Of a stretch of DNA of 64,000 nucleotides, positions 35,586-46,485 are shown piece by piece (the first letter of the stretch is position 1; every line of letters starts with the position of its first letter). This stretch comes from Ryuthela nishihirai (lineage: Eukaryota > Arthropoda > Arachnida > Araneae > Heptathelidae), in NCBI GenBank assembly GCA_038380435.1, contig JAWZYU010000034.1:41044901-41108900 (forward strand), read 5' to 3'. The position numbers were made by a program, and so were the translations under genes. The notes beneath the pieces are model-generated. The model had not been told where the DNA came from. It saw only the letters and a list, made by a program, of their open reading frames with translations, and did no database searches.

Positions 35586-36423
35586 TTTAAAATTGATTAC
35601 CAGATAATTAAATTTAAGATTTACCAGTTGAATTTTAAGAAATAGAAATTTAATAATGACAGCTAAATATTTAAAATAAAGGAGAATTTATCCGAATCTG
35701 TGCCCCCACCTCTCTAGAAAATAAGGCAAAAAGTAGAACAATTCACTTCTTGATCATTTTATAATCCATATTTTTAAGAAAACACAAGATACCCAAAAAC
35801 TGAACACGTGATCACGTGATTTTGCACTGGGAACTCTAACCATCCACGTCACAAGAATCCAGGAGACTCCATTGCGTGGCCGACAGTTACAATCCCCTTC
35901 TTAATTAAGCACAAACAAAATTTCGAAAGAGGAATTTTTCTAAATATTCTGTTGTTTGAAAGCGGTCATTATCGATTCAAATTTCTCACGCAAATTACTG
36001 GAGCGGTTGGAGACGGGGATTGGTTGCCGAGAAGGCGGAGATGGTGTGGGGGGGGGGGGAGTTGAAGGGGTCGGCACTGCTTGGAACAAAGTTGCCAACA
36101 AATGATGCCAAAAATGGATGATGGATAGGTAACCTTGGAGGAAAAATCAGTTCCTATTTTTTTTCGGAATTTGCCACTTTTCCTCAATGTGCGTTCGTTT
36201 GAAGTTGAATATTACTTTATGAAGAGGAAGAGGATTGGTAACTTTTTTTTTGTGTGTGTTTTGAGATTAGAGAATAGAAAAATCCTTTGCTCAGGGAAAT
36301 ATGCGGGATTAAAAACGATGAAGAAAAGTTAATGACTTGGTAAAGCCATCGTGTTTTATTTTTTTCCTTTTCTTAAAAGCAAAAGATGTTTTTCTAGGTT
36401 ATATTATGGCAAGTCTATTCAAA
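35586..36423. other. unique block, copy 1
   Basis: About 840 bp shared almost base for base with 41931-42774. Contains a candidate exon on the minus strand (35940-36076). A T-rich stretch and tgtgtgtgtt lie near 36241-36260. No other feature. Confidence 0.6.
35940..36076 (-). CDS. possible C-terminal exon of a proline-rich protein (copy 1)
   Basis: On the minus strand, after a possible splice acceptor (…ttgttccaagcag at 36077-36089), a frame reads PTPSTPPPPTPSPPSRQP, then IPVSNRSSNLREKFESIMTA, then FKQQNI and a stop at 35940-35942. In the duplicate (42287-42426) the C-run differs, yet the difference is exactly 3 bases, so the frame is kept, whereas single-base indels occur immediately outside (aatccccttc versus aatcccttc; cgaaagagg versus cgaagagg). 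Proline-rich stretch followed by a short helical tail is seen in many cytoskeletal and adaptor proteins; I cannot name a family. Upstream exons are not visible. Confidence 0.3.
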
Positions 36424-36485
36424 GTTGGGTTACTTTTGAACGGTACTTTTTTTGCAGACAATGGGCTAAATGGCCCGGTCGCAAG
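36424..36485 (-). mobile_element. older SINE 3' module, left piece
   Basis: aaagttgggttacttttgaacgg...atgggctaaatggcccggtcgcaag: part of a diverged minus-strand 3' module. It is split here by the younger element at 36486 and continues at 37214. Confidence 0.75.
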
Positions 36486-37213
36486 GTTGGGTTGGGTTGT
36501 TTTACCTCTGAGCGGTACTTTTTTGCACACCATGGGCTAAATGGCCAGGCCACAAGGACCCCGAAGGCTCAGAGAAGGTTGGGGGAGGGGACCCACTTAA
36601 ACATCTGTTGGGAGACAGATGGTAGCCTCCCGTCAAGGCCATCCAGCGTGTTCTTTAACGTTGGGTTGTTTTACCTCTGAGCGGCACTTTTTTGCACACC
36701 ATGGGCTAAATGGCCAGGTCACATGGACCCCGAAGGCTCAGAGATGGTTGGGGGAGGGGACCCACTGGAACAGCTGTTGGGAGACAGATGGTAGCCTCCC
36801 GTCAAGGCCATCCAGCGTGTTCTTTAACGTTGGGTTGTTTTACCTCTGAGCGGCACTTTTTTGCACACCATGGGCTAAATGGCCAGGTCACATGGACCCC
36901 GAAGGCTCAGAGAAGGTTGGGGGAGGGGACCCACTGGAACAGCTGTTGGGAGACAGATGGTAGCCTCCCGTCAAGGCCATCCAGCGTGTTCTTTAACGTG
37001 CACAGTGTATGGCTCTACCGCACACGGGGCCACGGCTTAACATCCCACCGGACGGACGGCGGCCTTTCCAAGCCCATTGGTGTCCCCTACTGACCGTGGG
37101 CAGGGCGGGGAAATTTTGCGGAGATAAATCTCAACGCTGACCCAGCTGGGACTCGAACCTGGGAACTACAGATTACGAGCCTGGTGCGCTATGGACTGAG
37201 CCACCCCCGCCCC
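36486..37213 (-). mobile_element. multi-module SINE bounded by an 11-bp target-site duplication (three modules)
   Basis: ccggtcgcaag lies on both sides (36475-36485 and 37214-37224), and the interrupted older SINE resumes exactly after it (…gcaag|gacccc). The inserted element has one head (gagccacccccgccccc), one body and three 3' modules starting at about 36492, 36661 and 36830. Thus a SINE with reiterated modules sits as a single insertion. The orthologous insertion in the duplicate (42836-43893) has five modules. Confidence 0.93.
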
Positions 37214-37480
37214 CCGGTCGCAAGGACCCCAGTAAGAGAAGGTTGGGAGACCCACTGGACATCTCTTGGGAGGCAAATGGGAACAAATCGTCAGGAAATC
37301 CAGCGTACTCTTTCAAGAGTTGTTTGACTTTTAAATGTCACTTTTCTGCACACAATGGATTAAATGTCCAGGTAACAAGGACCACCCAAGAAGGTTGTGA
37401 AAGATCCACTGAACAGATGGGGACTAGGGTAGCACATTTGGTAGCGTGCGAGGCTCGTAATCTACAGTTTCCGTGCTCGA
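37214..37480 (-). mobile_element. older SINE modules, right piece, and a diverged opposite head
   Basis: Continuation of the interrupted older element: rest of one module, a second module (ttgtttgacttttaaatgtc...), about 20 percent diverged. The end (37424-37477, ggtagcgtgcgaggctcgtaatctacag) is a diverged plus-strand tRNA-like head. Confidence 0.75.
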
Positions 37481-38536
37481 GGGGGCGGGGTGGCTCAGTC
37501 GGTAGCGCGCCAGGCTCGTAATCTGTAGTTCCCAGGTTCGAGTCCCAGCTGGGTCAGCGTTGAGATTTATCTCCGCAAAATTCCCCGCCCTGCCCACGGT
37601 CAGTAGGGGACACCGATGGGCTTGGAAAGGCCGTCCGTCGGATGGGACGTTAAGCCGTGGCTCCGTGTACAAGAGAGCCATACCCTGTGCACGTTAAAGA
37701 AGACGCTGGATGGCCTTGACGGGAGGCTACCATCTGTCTCCCAACAGCTGTTTCAGTGGGTCCCCTCCCCCAACTTTCTCTGAGCCTTCGGGGTCCATGT
37801 GACCTTGGCTATTTAGCCCATGGTGTGCAAAAAAGTGCCGCTCAGAGGTAAAACAACCCAACGTTAAAGAACACGCTGGATGGCCTTGACGGGAGGCTAC
37901 CATCCGTCTCCCAACAGCTTTTCCAGTTTGTCCCCTCCCCCAACCTTCTCTGAGCCTTCGGGGTCCATGTGACCTTGGCTATTTAGCCCATGGTGTGCAA
38001 AAAAGTGCCGCTCAGAATTAAAACAACCCAACGTTAAAGAACACGCTGGATGGCCTTGACGGGAGGCTACCATCCGTCTCCCAACAGCAGTTCCAGTGGG
38101 TCCCCTCTCCCAACCTTCTCTGAGCCTTCGGGGTCCATGTAACCTGGCCATTTAGCCCATGGTGTGCAAAAAAGTGCCGCTCAGTGGTAAAACAACCCAA
38201 CGTTAAAGAACACGCTGGATGGCCTTGACGGGAGGCTACCATCTGTCTCCCAACAGCTGTTCCAGTGGGTCCCCTCCCCCAACCTTCTCTGAGCCTTCGG
38301 GGTCCCTGTGACCTGGCCATTTAGCCCTTGGTGTGCAAAAAAGTGCCGCTCAGAGGTAAAACAACCCATAATTAAGAACACGCTGGATGGCCTTGACGGG
38401 AAGCTACCACTGTCTCCCAACAGCTGTTCCAGTGGGTCCCTCCCCCAACCTTCTCTGAGCCTTCGGGGTCCTGTGACCTGGCCATTTAGCCCATGGTGTG
38501 CAAAAAAGTGCCGTTCAGTGGTAAACAACCTAAACC
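37481..38536 (+). mobile_element. SINE with five 3' modules
   Basis: Complete head (gggggcggggtggctcag), a body with a small deletion (ggccgtccgtcgg), then modules starting near 37692, 37863, 38033, 38203 and 38372, ending taaacaacctaaacc. The counterpart at 44224 has three. Confidence 0.92.
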
Positions 38537-39162
38537 AACTCTTTATGGAAACAACTGCAGATGTAGTGAAAACTAAAAATACACAAATCTCTTTTTTCAA
38601 TAAAATCTTAAAAAACGAAACAAAGAGATAATTTATCTAAACCTCGAGGCCACGCACCCCATCCCTATTAAGCGAATGGAGAGAATACAATAAAACCAGG
38701 ATTAGTATAATGCGAATCGATCGGCTCTTAGACTAATTGCTCGCCAACCAACGCTTTGTCCTCACTAAATGTAGTAGATGAACGCTCTCCTACCGTTATG
38801 ATGATGATGCGAAAGCAAATTGTGGGACCAGTTCCCAGATTCCAATGACAAATGTTTAAGCTTGTGAGAGAGCCCAATTTCAGAACATTGTTCTAGCCGT
38901 CGACGATAATTGGCCGCGGTCCGACGAACCTAAATTGGACTCACGATCAATCGAAGATGGCAACGGGACTCAGTACAACCGTAGAAATTCATTACTCTGG
39001 CTCTGGTGCATCCTACCCAAATAATCAACTGTTATAGATCTTAACAAATGAGATCCACTACCTAGTATGTGTGGTAAAGGGGGCATTGATTTGTAAAGGG
39101 GCCAAATTTGAGTTTGGTGGTCTCGTGGTTTGCTAATATCAGGTCACTTTCGGAAATTTTCA
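38537..39162. other. unique block, copy 1
   Basis: About 625 bp shared with 44942-45576. A short plus-strand frame from 38956 with a good start context (aagATGG) reads MATGLSTTVEIHYSGSGASY and stops after 26 codons (39036). The duplicate keeps it unchanged. Too short to call. Confidence 0.4.
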
Positions 39163-40066
39163 GGTGGTTGGTTGTTGGTTGTTTTACCTCTGAGCGGCAC
39201 TCTTTTTCACACCATGGGCTAAATGGATAGGTCACAAGAACCCCCAAGGCTCAGAAAAGGTTGGGGGAGGGGACCCACTGGAACAGCTGTTGGGAGACAG
39301 ATGTAGTCGCTCGTCAAGGCCATCCAGCGTGTTCTTTAACGTTGAGTTGTTTTACCTCTGAGCGGCACTTTTTTCCACACCATGGACTAAATGACCAGGT
39401 CACATGGACCCCGAAGGCTAAGAGAAAGTTGGGGGAGGGGACCCACTTGAGCAGCTGTTGGGAGACAGATGGTAGCTCCCGTCAACGTCATCCAGTGCGT
39501 TCTTTAACGTTAGGTTGTTTTACCTCTGAGCGGCACTTTTTTTACAGACCATTGTCTAAATGGCCAGGTCACAAGGACCCCGAAGGCTCAGAGAAGGTTG
39601 GGGGAGGGGACCCACTGGAACAGCTGTTGGGAGACAGATGGTAGTCTCTCGTCAAGGCCATCCAGCGTGTTCTTTAACGTTGAGTTGTTTTACCTCTGAG
39701 CGGCACTCTTTTCACACCATGGGCTAAATGACCAGGTCACATGGACTCCGAAGGCTCAGAAAAGGTTGGGGGAGGGGACCCATTTGAATAGCTGTTGGGA
39801 GACAGATGGTAGTCGCCCGTCAAGATCATCCAGCGTGTTCTTTAACGTGCAAAGGTTATTATGGCTCTCCCGTACACTGGCCACGGCTTAACATCCCATC
39901 CGAAGGACGGCGGCCTTTCCAAGCCCATCGGTGTCCCCTACTGACCGTGGGCAGGGCGGGGAATTTTGCGGAGATAAATCTCAACGCTGACCCAACTGGG
40001 ACTCGAACTGGGAACTGCAGATTACGAGCCTGGCGCGCTACCGAATGAGCCACCCCCGTCCCGCGA
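39163..40066 (-). mobile_element. SINE with four 3' modules (copy 1)
   Basis: Minus strand. Modules begin near 39172, 39341, 39510 and 39681, then body and complete head (gagccacccccgtccc). Compared with the duplicate (45577-46878), two SINEs and the ~75 bp between them are here replaced by one fused element. Confidence 0.9.
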
Positions 40067-40261
40067 ATGCGGAAAATAACCAGCTATGTGCCGAATGAAA
40101 GATTCTCACGCGTGGAGTGTCCGTCGGATGGTGAAAATATTAACTAGCTATTGTTGTGTCACTTGGCCAATTGTAGCACATTCTTGTCTTTAAGAGATAA
40201 TCAAGTTTATCTTCCAATATGAAAGATGTCCTTATGCCCTCCTTATACAAAAGGAGATGAG

Positions 40262-40831
40262 ATTTGCTCAGAATGCAGCGTAATTTGCAGTTTCAGGTTC
40301 GAGTCCTAGCTGGGCTAGCGTTGAGATTTATCTCCGCAAAACTCCTCGCTCCGTCCTTAGTCAATAGGGGACACCGATGGGATTTCAAAGGCCACCGTCC
40401 GTCGGATGGGATGTTAATCCTTAGTCCCGTGTGTTGGTTCCATATCCTGTGCACGTTAAAGAACACGATGGATGGCCTTGACGGGAGGCTACCATCTGTC
40501 TCCCAACAGCTGTTCCAGTGGGTCTCCTCCCCCAACCATCTCTGAGCCTTTGGGGTCCATGTGACCTGGTCATTTAGCCCATTGTGTGCAAAAAAGTGCC
40601 ACTCAGAGGTAAAACAACTCAACGTTAAAGAACACGCTGAATAGCCTTGACGGGAGGCTACCATCTGTCTCCCAACAGCTGTTCCAGTGGGTCTCCTCCC
40701 CCAACCATCTCTGAGCCTTTGGGGTCCATGTAACCTGGTCATTAGCCCATGGTGTGCAAAAAAGTGCCGCTCAGAGGTAAAACAACTCAACGTCTTCTTT
40801 AACATGCTGGATGGCGTTGACGCGAGGCCTC
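40262..40831 (+). mobile_element. diverged SINE subfamily with 3' modules, ends at the duplication junction
   Basis: Head variant cgtaatttgcagtttcaggttcgagtcctagctgggctag lacking the A box, body variant cctcgctccgtccttagtcaataggg, then two 3' modules and a short scrambled patch (cgtcttctttaacatgctgg) up to the junction with the second duplicate copy. Confidence 0.85.
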
Positions 40832-41226
40832 CGTGTTCACGAAGGTGATCGTGTGACATATATGTCAAGTGATCACCTTCGTGTACGTGTACGTACACGA
40901 AGGTTGCCAGATCACTAATTTCTAAAAAAAAGCAAGGATATGTACAGTCGCTCAAAAAATATCCAAACACTATGGTTGATTACAGAATTCAGAAAAAATA
41001 TCTGCAACGATTTTTTAGAAATCAGTGATCTGGCAACCTTCGTGTCACGTTCCATCTTCGTGTTCACGAAGGTGATCGCGTGACATATATGTCAAATGAT
41101 CACCTTCGTGTACATAGTACGTAACGAAGGTTGCCAGATCACTAATTTCTAAAAAAAATCGTTCCCAGATACTTTTCCTGAATTCTGTAATCAACCATAG
41201 TGTACGGATACTTTTTTGAGCGACTG
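40832..41226. mobile_element. MITE half plus full MITE (copy 2 of the pair)
   Basis: 40832-40941 is the right part of the first element; 40945-41226 is the full element with TA flanks. Small deletions compared with copy 1 (tctgcaacgat, gtacatagtacgtaacgaagg). Confidence 0.88.
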
Positions 41227-41439
41227 TACACTAGACCTAGACTGCCAGTGATCAAATGAAGGAGGAAATAGACTTAAATTATATATGCATAAAAAAATTA
41301 AACGATTTAATTTGTCCAAAATTAACAGAAATCGAATTATTTTTTAAACCGTACGAAAAAAAATAATTTATCCCATTGTTACTATACTAAAATATTCTGA
41401 ATATTTTAACAATGATATTAACAACATTATTAGCGCACA
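41227..41439. other. unique block, copy 2
   Basis: Matches 34529-34723 of copy 1, then changes into gatattaacaacattattagcgcacagg just before the degraded SINE, where copy 1 has gattgaggcggggg. Confidence 0.6.
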
Positions 41440-41930
41440 GGCGCCAGGCTCGTAATCTGTAGTTCCAGGTCCGAGACCCCAGCTGGGTGGGTCAGCGTTG
41501 AGATTTATCTCCGCAAAAATTCCCCGCCCTGCCACGGTCCAAACACACCCGAAAAACACCCCTTAAAGGCCGCCGTCCGTCGGATGGGACGTTAAGTCGT
41601 GGCCCCGTGTGCGGGACCCAGACCCTGATGCACGTTCCAAACGCTGAGCCTGACGGAGGCTACCATCTGTCTCCCAACAGCTGTTCCGCCTCCCACCCCC
41701 CCACGTCCCCTCCCCCAACCTCTGACCTGCCATGTCTGCCAGTTCAGCAAAATTGCTCAGAGAAAACACCCCAACGTTAAGAACACGCTGGAGGCCTTGA
41801 GACCGGAGGCATGACCCATCGTCTCCCAAGAGCTGTTCCAGTGGGTCCCCTCCCCCAACCTTCGCTGAGCCTTCGGTCCATGTCGCCATGGGCAAAAAAG
41901 TGCCGCCCAGAGGTAAACAACCCAACCCCT
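41440..41930 (+). mobile_element. degraded SINE array (copy 2 of 34724-35585)
   Basis: Same position and orientation as the intact array in copy 1, but only about 490 instead of 860 bp and full of short deletions and odd insertions (for example cacggtccaaacacacccg, cctcccacccccccacgtcc, ggaggccttgagaccggagg). The flanking unique DNA is almost identical to copy 1, so the damage is local. Confidence 0.8.
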
Positions 41931-42774
41931 TTAAAATTGATTACCAGATAATTAAATTTAAGATTTACCAGTTGAATTTAAGAAATAGAAATTAATAATG
42001 ACAGCTAAATATTTAAAATAAAGGAGAATTTATCCGAATCTGTGCCCCCCCCCCCCACCTCTCTAGAAAATTTGGCAAAAAGTAGAACAATTCACTTCTT
42101 GATCATTTTATAATCCATATTTTTAAGAAAACACAAGATACCCAAAAACTGAACACGTGATCACGTGATTTTGCACTGGGAACTCTAACCATCCACGTCA
42201 CAAGAATCCAGGAGACTCCATTGCGTGGCCGACAGTTACAATCCCTTCTTAATTAAGCACAAACAAAATTTCGAAGAGGAATTTTTCTAAATATTCTGTT
42301 GTTTGAAAGCGGTCATTATCGATTCAAATTTCTCACGCAAATTACTGGAGCGGTTGGAGACGGGGATTGGTTGCCGAGAAGGCGGAGATGGTGGTGGTGG
42401 GGGGGGGGGAGTTGAAGGGGTCGGCACTGCTTGGAACAAAGTTGCCAACAAATGATGCCAAAAATGGATGATGGATAGGTAACCTTGGAGGAAAAATCCG
42501 TTCCTATTTTTTTTTCGAAATTTGCCACTTTTCCTCAATGTGCGTTCGTTTGAAGTTGAATATTACTTTATGAAGAGGAAGAGGATTGGTAACTTTTTTT
42601 TGTGTGTGTTTTGGGATTAGAGAATAGAAAAAATCCTTTGCTCAGGGAAATATGCGGGATTAAAAACGATGAAGAAAAGTTAATGACTTGGTAAAGCCAT
42701 CGTGTTTTATTTTTTTCCTTTTCTTAAAAGCAAAAGATGTTTTTCTAGGTTATATTATGGCAAGTCTATTCAAA
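41931..42774. other. unique block, copy 2
   Basis: Counterpart of 35586-36423, with an added C-run (tgcccccccccccccacc near 42050) and single-base indels. Contains the second candidate proline-rich exon. Confidence 0.6.
42287..42426 (-). CDS. possible C-terminal exon of a proline-rich protein (copy 2)
   Basis: Duplicate of 35940-36076: PTPSTPPPPPPPSPPSRQP followed by the same tail ending FKQQNI and a stop at 42287-42289. One extra proline codon relative to copy 1. On this strand the frame is open further upstream, to 42538, but that part is unlikely to be coding because a 1-base indel separates it from copy 1. Confidence 0.3.
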
Positions 42775-42835
42775 GTTGGGTTACTTTTGAACGGTACTTT
42801 TTTTGCAGACAATGGCTAAATGGCCCGGTTGCAAG

Positions 42836-43893
42836 GTTGGGTTGGGTTGTTTTACCTCTGAGCGGTACTTTTTTGCACACCATGGGCTAAATGGCCAGGT
42901 CACATGGAACCCGAAGGCTCAGAGAAGGTTGGGGGAGGGGACCCACTGGAACAGCTGTTGGGAGACAGATGGTAGCCTCCCGTCAAGGCATCCAGCGTGT
43001 TCTTTAACGTTGGGTTGTTTTACCTCTGAGCGGCAATTTTTTGCACACCATGGGATAAATGGCCAGGTCACATGGAACCCGAAGGCTCAGAGAAGGTTGG
43101 GGGAGGGGACCCACTGGAACAGCTGTTGGGAGACAGATGGTAGCCTCCCGTCAAGACCATCCAGCGTGTTCTTTAACGTTGGGTTGTTTTACCTCTGAGC
43201 GGCACTTTTTTGCACACCATGGGTAAATGGCAGGTCACAAGGGACCCCGAAGGCTCAGAGAAGGTTGGGGGAGGGGACCCACTGGAACAGCTGTTGGGAG
43301 ACAAATGGTAGCCTCCCGTCAAGGCCATCCAGCGTGTTCTTTAACGTTGGTTGTTTTACCTCTGAGCGGCACTTTTTTGCACACCATGGGCTAAATGGCC
43401 AGGTCACATGGGACCCCGAAGGCTCAGAGAAGGTTGGTGGAGGGGACCCACTGGAACAGCTGTTGGGAGACAGATGGTAGCCTCCCGTCAAGACCATCCA
43501 GCGTGTTCTTTAACGTTGGTTTGTTTTTCCTCTGAGCGGCACTTTTTTGCACACCATGGGCTAAATGGCCAGGTCACATGGACCCCGAAGGCTCAGAGAT
43601 GGTTGGGGGAGGGGACCCACTGGAACAGCTGTTGGGAGACAGATGGTAGCCTCCCGTCAAGGCCATCCAGCGTGTTCTTTAACGTGCACGGGGTATGGCT
43701 CTCCCGCACACGGGGACACGGCTTAACGTCCCACCGGACGGACGGCGGCCTTTCCAAGCCCATCGGTGTCCGCTATTGACCGTGGGCGGGGAAATTTTGC
43801 GGAGATAAATATCAACGCTGACCCAGCTGGGACTCAAACTTGGGAACTACAGATTATGAGCCTGGCGCGCTGCCGACTGAGCCACCCCGCCCC
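42836..43893 (-). mobile_element. multi-module SINE bounded by target-site duplication (five modules)
   Basis: Same insertion as 36486-37213 in copy 1: left target ccggttgcaag (42825-42835, one substitution) and right target ccggtcgcaag (43894-43904). Modules start near 42843, 43012, 43181, 43345 and 43520, then body and head. The element is 330 bp longer than its counterpart, close to two modules. Confidence 0.92.
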
Positions 43894-44223
43894 CCGGTCG
43901 CAAGAACCCCAATAAGAGAAGGTTGGGAGACCCACTGGACAGCTCTTGGGAGGCAGATGGGAACAAATCGTCAAGAAATCCAGCGTACTCTTTCAAGGTT
44001 GTTTGACTTTTAAATGTCACTTTTCTGCACACAATGGATTAAATGTCCAGGTAACAACAAGGTTGTTTGACTTTTAAATGTCACTTTTCTGCACACAATG
44101 GATTAAATGTCCAGGTAACAAGGACCACCCAAGAAGGTTGTGAAAGATCCACTGAACAGATGGGGACTAGGGTAGCATATTTGGTAGCGTGCGAGGCTCG
44201 TAATCTACAGTTTCCGTGCTCGA
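43894..44223 (-). mobile_element. older SINE modules, copy 2
   Basis: Counterpart of 37214-37480, with an additional direct duplication of about 70 bp: caaggttgtttgacttttaa occurs near 43995 and again near 44058. Confidence 0.75.
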
Positions 44224-44941
44224 GGGGGCGGGGTGGCTCAGTCGGTAGCGCTCCAGACTCGTAATCTGTAGTTCCCAGGTTCGAGTCCCAGCTGGGTCAG
44301 CGTTGAGATTTATCTCCGCAAAATTCCCCGCCGTGCCCACGGTCAGTAGGCGACACCGATGGGCTTGGAAAGGCCGTCCGTCGGATGGGACGTTAAGCCG
44401 TGGCTCCGTGTACAAGAGAGCCATACCCTGTGCACGTTAAAGAAGACGCTGGATGGCCTTGACGGGAGGCTACCATCTGTCTCCCAACAGCTGTTTCAGT
44501 GGGTCCCCTCCCCCAACTTTCTCTGAGCCTTCGGGGTCCATGTGACCTTGGCTATTTAGCCCATAGTGTGCAAAAAAGTGCCGCTCAGAGGTAAAACAAC
44601 CCAACGTTAAAGAACACGCTGGATGGCCTTGACGGGAGGCTACCATCCGTCTCCCAACAGCTTTTCCAGTGGGTCCCCTCCCAAAACCTTCTCTGAGCCT
44701 TCGGGGTCCATGTGACCTTGGCTATTTAGCCCATGGTGTGCAAAAAAGTGCCGCTCAGAAGTAAAACAACCCATAATTAAAGAACACGCTGGATGGCCTT
44801 GACGGGAGGCTACCATCTGTCTCCCAACAGCTGTTCCAGTGGGTTCCCTCCCCCAACCTTCTCTGAGCCTTCGGGGTCCATGTGACCTGGCCATTTAGCC
44901 CATGGTGTGCAAAAAAGTGCCGTTCAGAGGTAAAACAACCT
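44224..44941 (+). mobile_element. SINE with three 3' modules
   Basis: Counterpart of 37481-38536, same head and same body deletion, but only three modules (starting near 44434, 44605 and 44775). Confidence 0.92.
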
Positions 44942-45576
44942 AAACCAACTCTTTATGGAAACACCTGCAGATGTAGTGAAAACTAAAAATACACAAATCT
45001 CTTTTTTCAATAAAATCTTAAAAACGAAACAAAGAGATAATTTATCTAAACCTCGAGGCCACGCACCCCATCCCTATTAAGCGAATGGAGAGAATACAAT
45101 AAAACCAGGATTAGTATAATGCGAATCGATCGGCTCTTAGACTAATTGCTCGCCAACCAACGCTTTGTCCTCACTAAATGTGGTAGATGAACGCTCTCCT
45201 ACCGTTATGATGATGATGCGAAAGCAAATTGTGGGACCAGTTCCCAGATTCCAATGACAAATGTTTAAGCTTGTGAGAGAGCGCAATTTCAGAACATTGT
45301 TCTAGCCGTCGACGATAATTGGCCGCGGTCCGACGAACCTAAATTGGACTCACGATCAATCGAAGATGGCAACGGGACTCAGTACAACCGTAGAAATTCA
45401 TTACTCTGGCTCTGGTGCATCCTACCCAAATAATCAACTGTTATAGATCTTAACAAATGAGATCCACTACCTAGTATGTGTGGTAAAGGGGGCATTGATT
45501 TGTAAAGGGGCCAAATTTGAGTTTGGTGGTCTCGTGGTTTGCTAATATCAGGTCACTTCAGGAAATTTTCAGGTTG
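44942..45576. other. unique block, copy 2
   Basis: Counterpart of 38537-39162, differing at a few single bases. No other feature. Confidence 0.6.
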
Positions 45577-46400
45577 GTTGGTTGTTGATTGTTTTACCTC
45601 TGAGCGGCACTCTTTTTCACACCATGGGCTAAATGGATAGGTCACAAGAACCCCCAAGGCTCAGAAAAGGTTGGGGGAGGGGACCCACTGGAACAGCTGT
45701 TGGGAGACAGATGGTAATCGCTCGTCAAGGCCATCCAGCGTGTTCTTTAACGTTGAGTTGTTTTACCTCTGAGCGGCACTCTTTTTCACACCATGGGCTA
45801 AATGGATAGGTCACAAGAACCCCCAAGGCTCAGAAAAGGTTGGGGGAGGGGACCCACTGGAACAGCTGTTGGGAGACAGATGGTAATCGCTCGTCAAGGC
45901 CATCCAGCGTGTTCTTTAACGTTGAGTTGTTTTACCTCTGAGCGGCACTCTTTTTCACACCATGGGCTAAATGGATAGGTCACAAGAACCCCCAAGGCTC
46001 AGAAAAGGTTGGGGGAGGGGACCCACTGGAACAGCTGTTGGGAGACAGATGGTAGTCGCTCGTCAAGGCCATCCAGCGTGTTCTTTAACGTTGAGTTGTT
46101 TTACCTCTGAGCAGCACTTTTTTCCACACCATGGGCTAAATGACCAGGTCACATGGACCCCGAAGGCTCAGAGAAGGTTGGGGGAGGGGACCCACTTGAA
46201 CAGCTGTTGGGAGACAGATGGTAGTCGCCCGTCAAGATGGAGTCGCCGCTGTAAGGAGACAGATGGTAGTCGCCCGTCAGCGTGTTCTTTAACGTGCAAA
46301 GGGTATTATGGCTCTCCCGTAAACGGAGCCACGGCTTAACATCCCATCCGACGGATGCGGCCTTTCCAAGCCCATCGGTGTCCCTACTGATCGTGGTCAG
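45577..46400 (-). mobile_element. SINE with four 3' modules, head missing (copy 2)
   Basis: Minus strand. Modules near 45585, 45757, 45928 and 46093, the last with a small local duplication (gatggtagtcgcccgtca twice). The body ends at gatcgtggtcaggg, without a head, and is followed by ~75 bp of unique DNA. Confidence 0.88.
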
Positions 46401-46485
46401 GGAAATGTTAAAGAATTGCAAGAAATGTATACTTTGGTGAACGTAATCTTAATAACAAACACTTAGTACAGGAAATGGATAGATT

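Larger units (their letters stand above)
34129..40831. repeat. segmental tandem duplication, copy 1 (~6.7 kb)
   Basis: From cgtgttcacgaaggtgatc (34129) inside the MITE centre to the junction at about 40831, this segment is repeated in the same orientation and order at 40832-47600: MITE, SINE array, 840-bp unique block, minus SINE array, plus SINE array, 620-bp unique block, minus SINE array, plus SINE. Unique blocks are nearly identical, with scattered single-base changes and 1-3-base indels. Confidence 0.93.
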
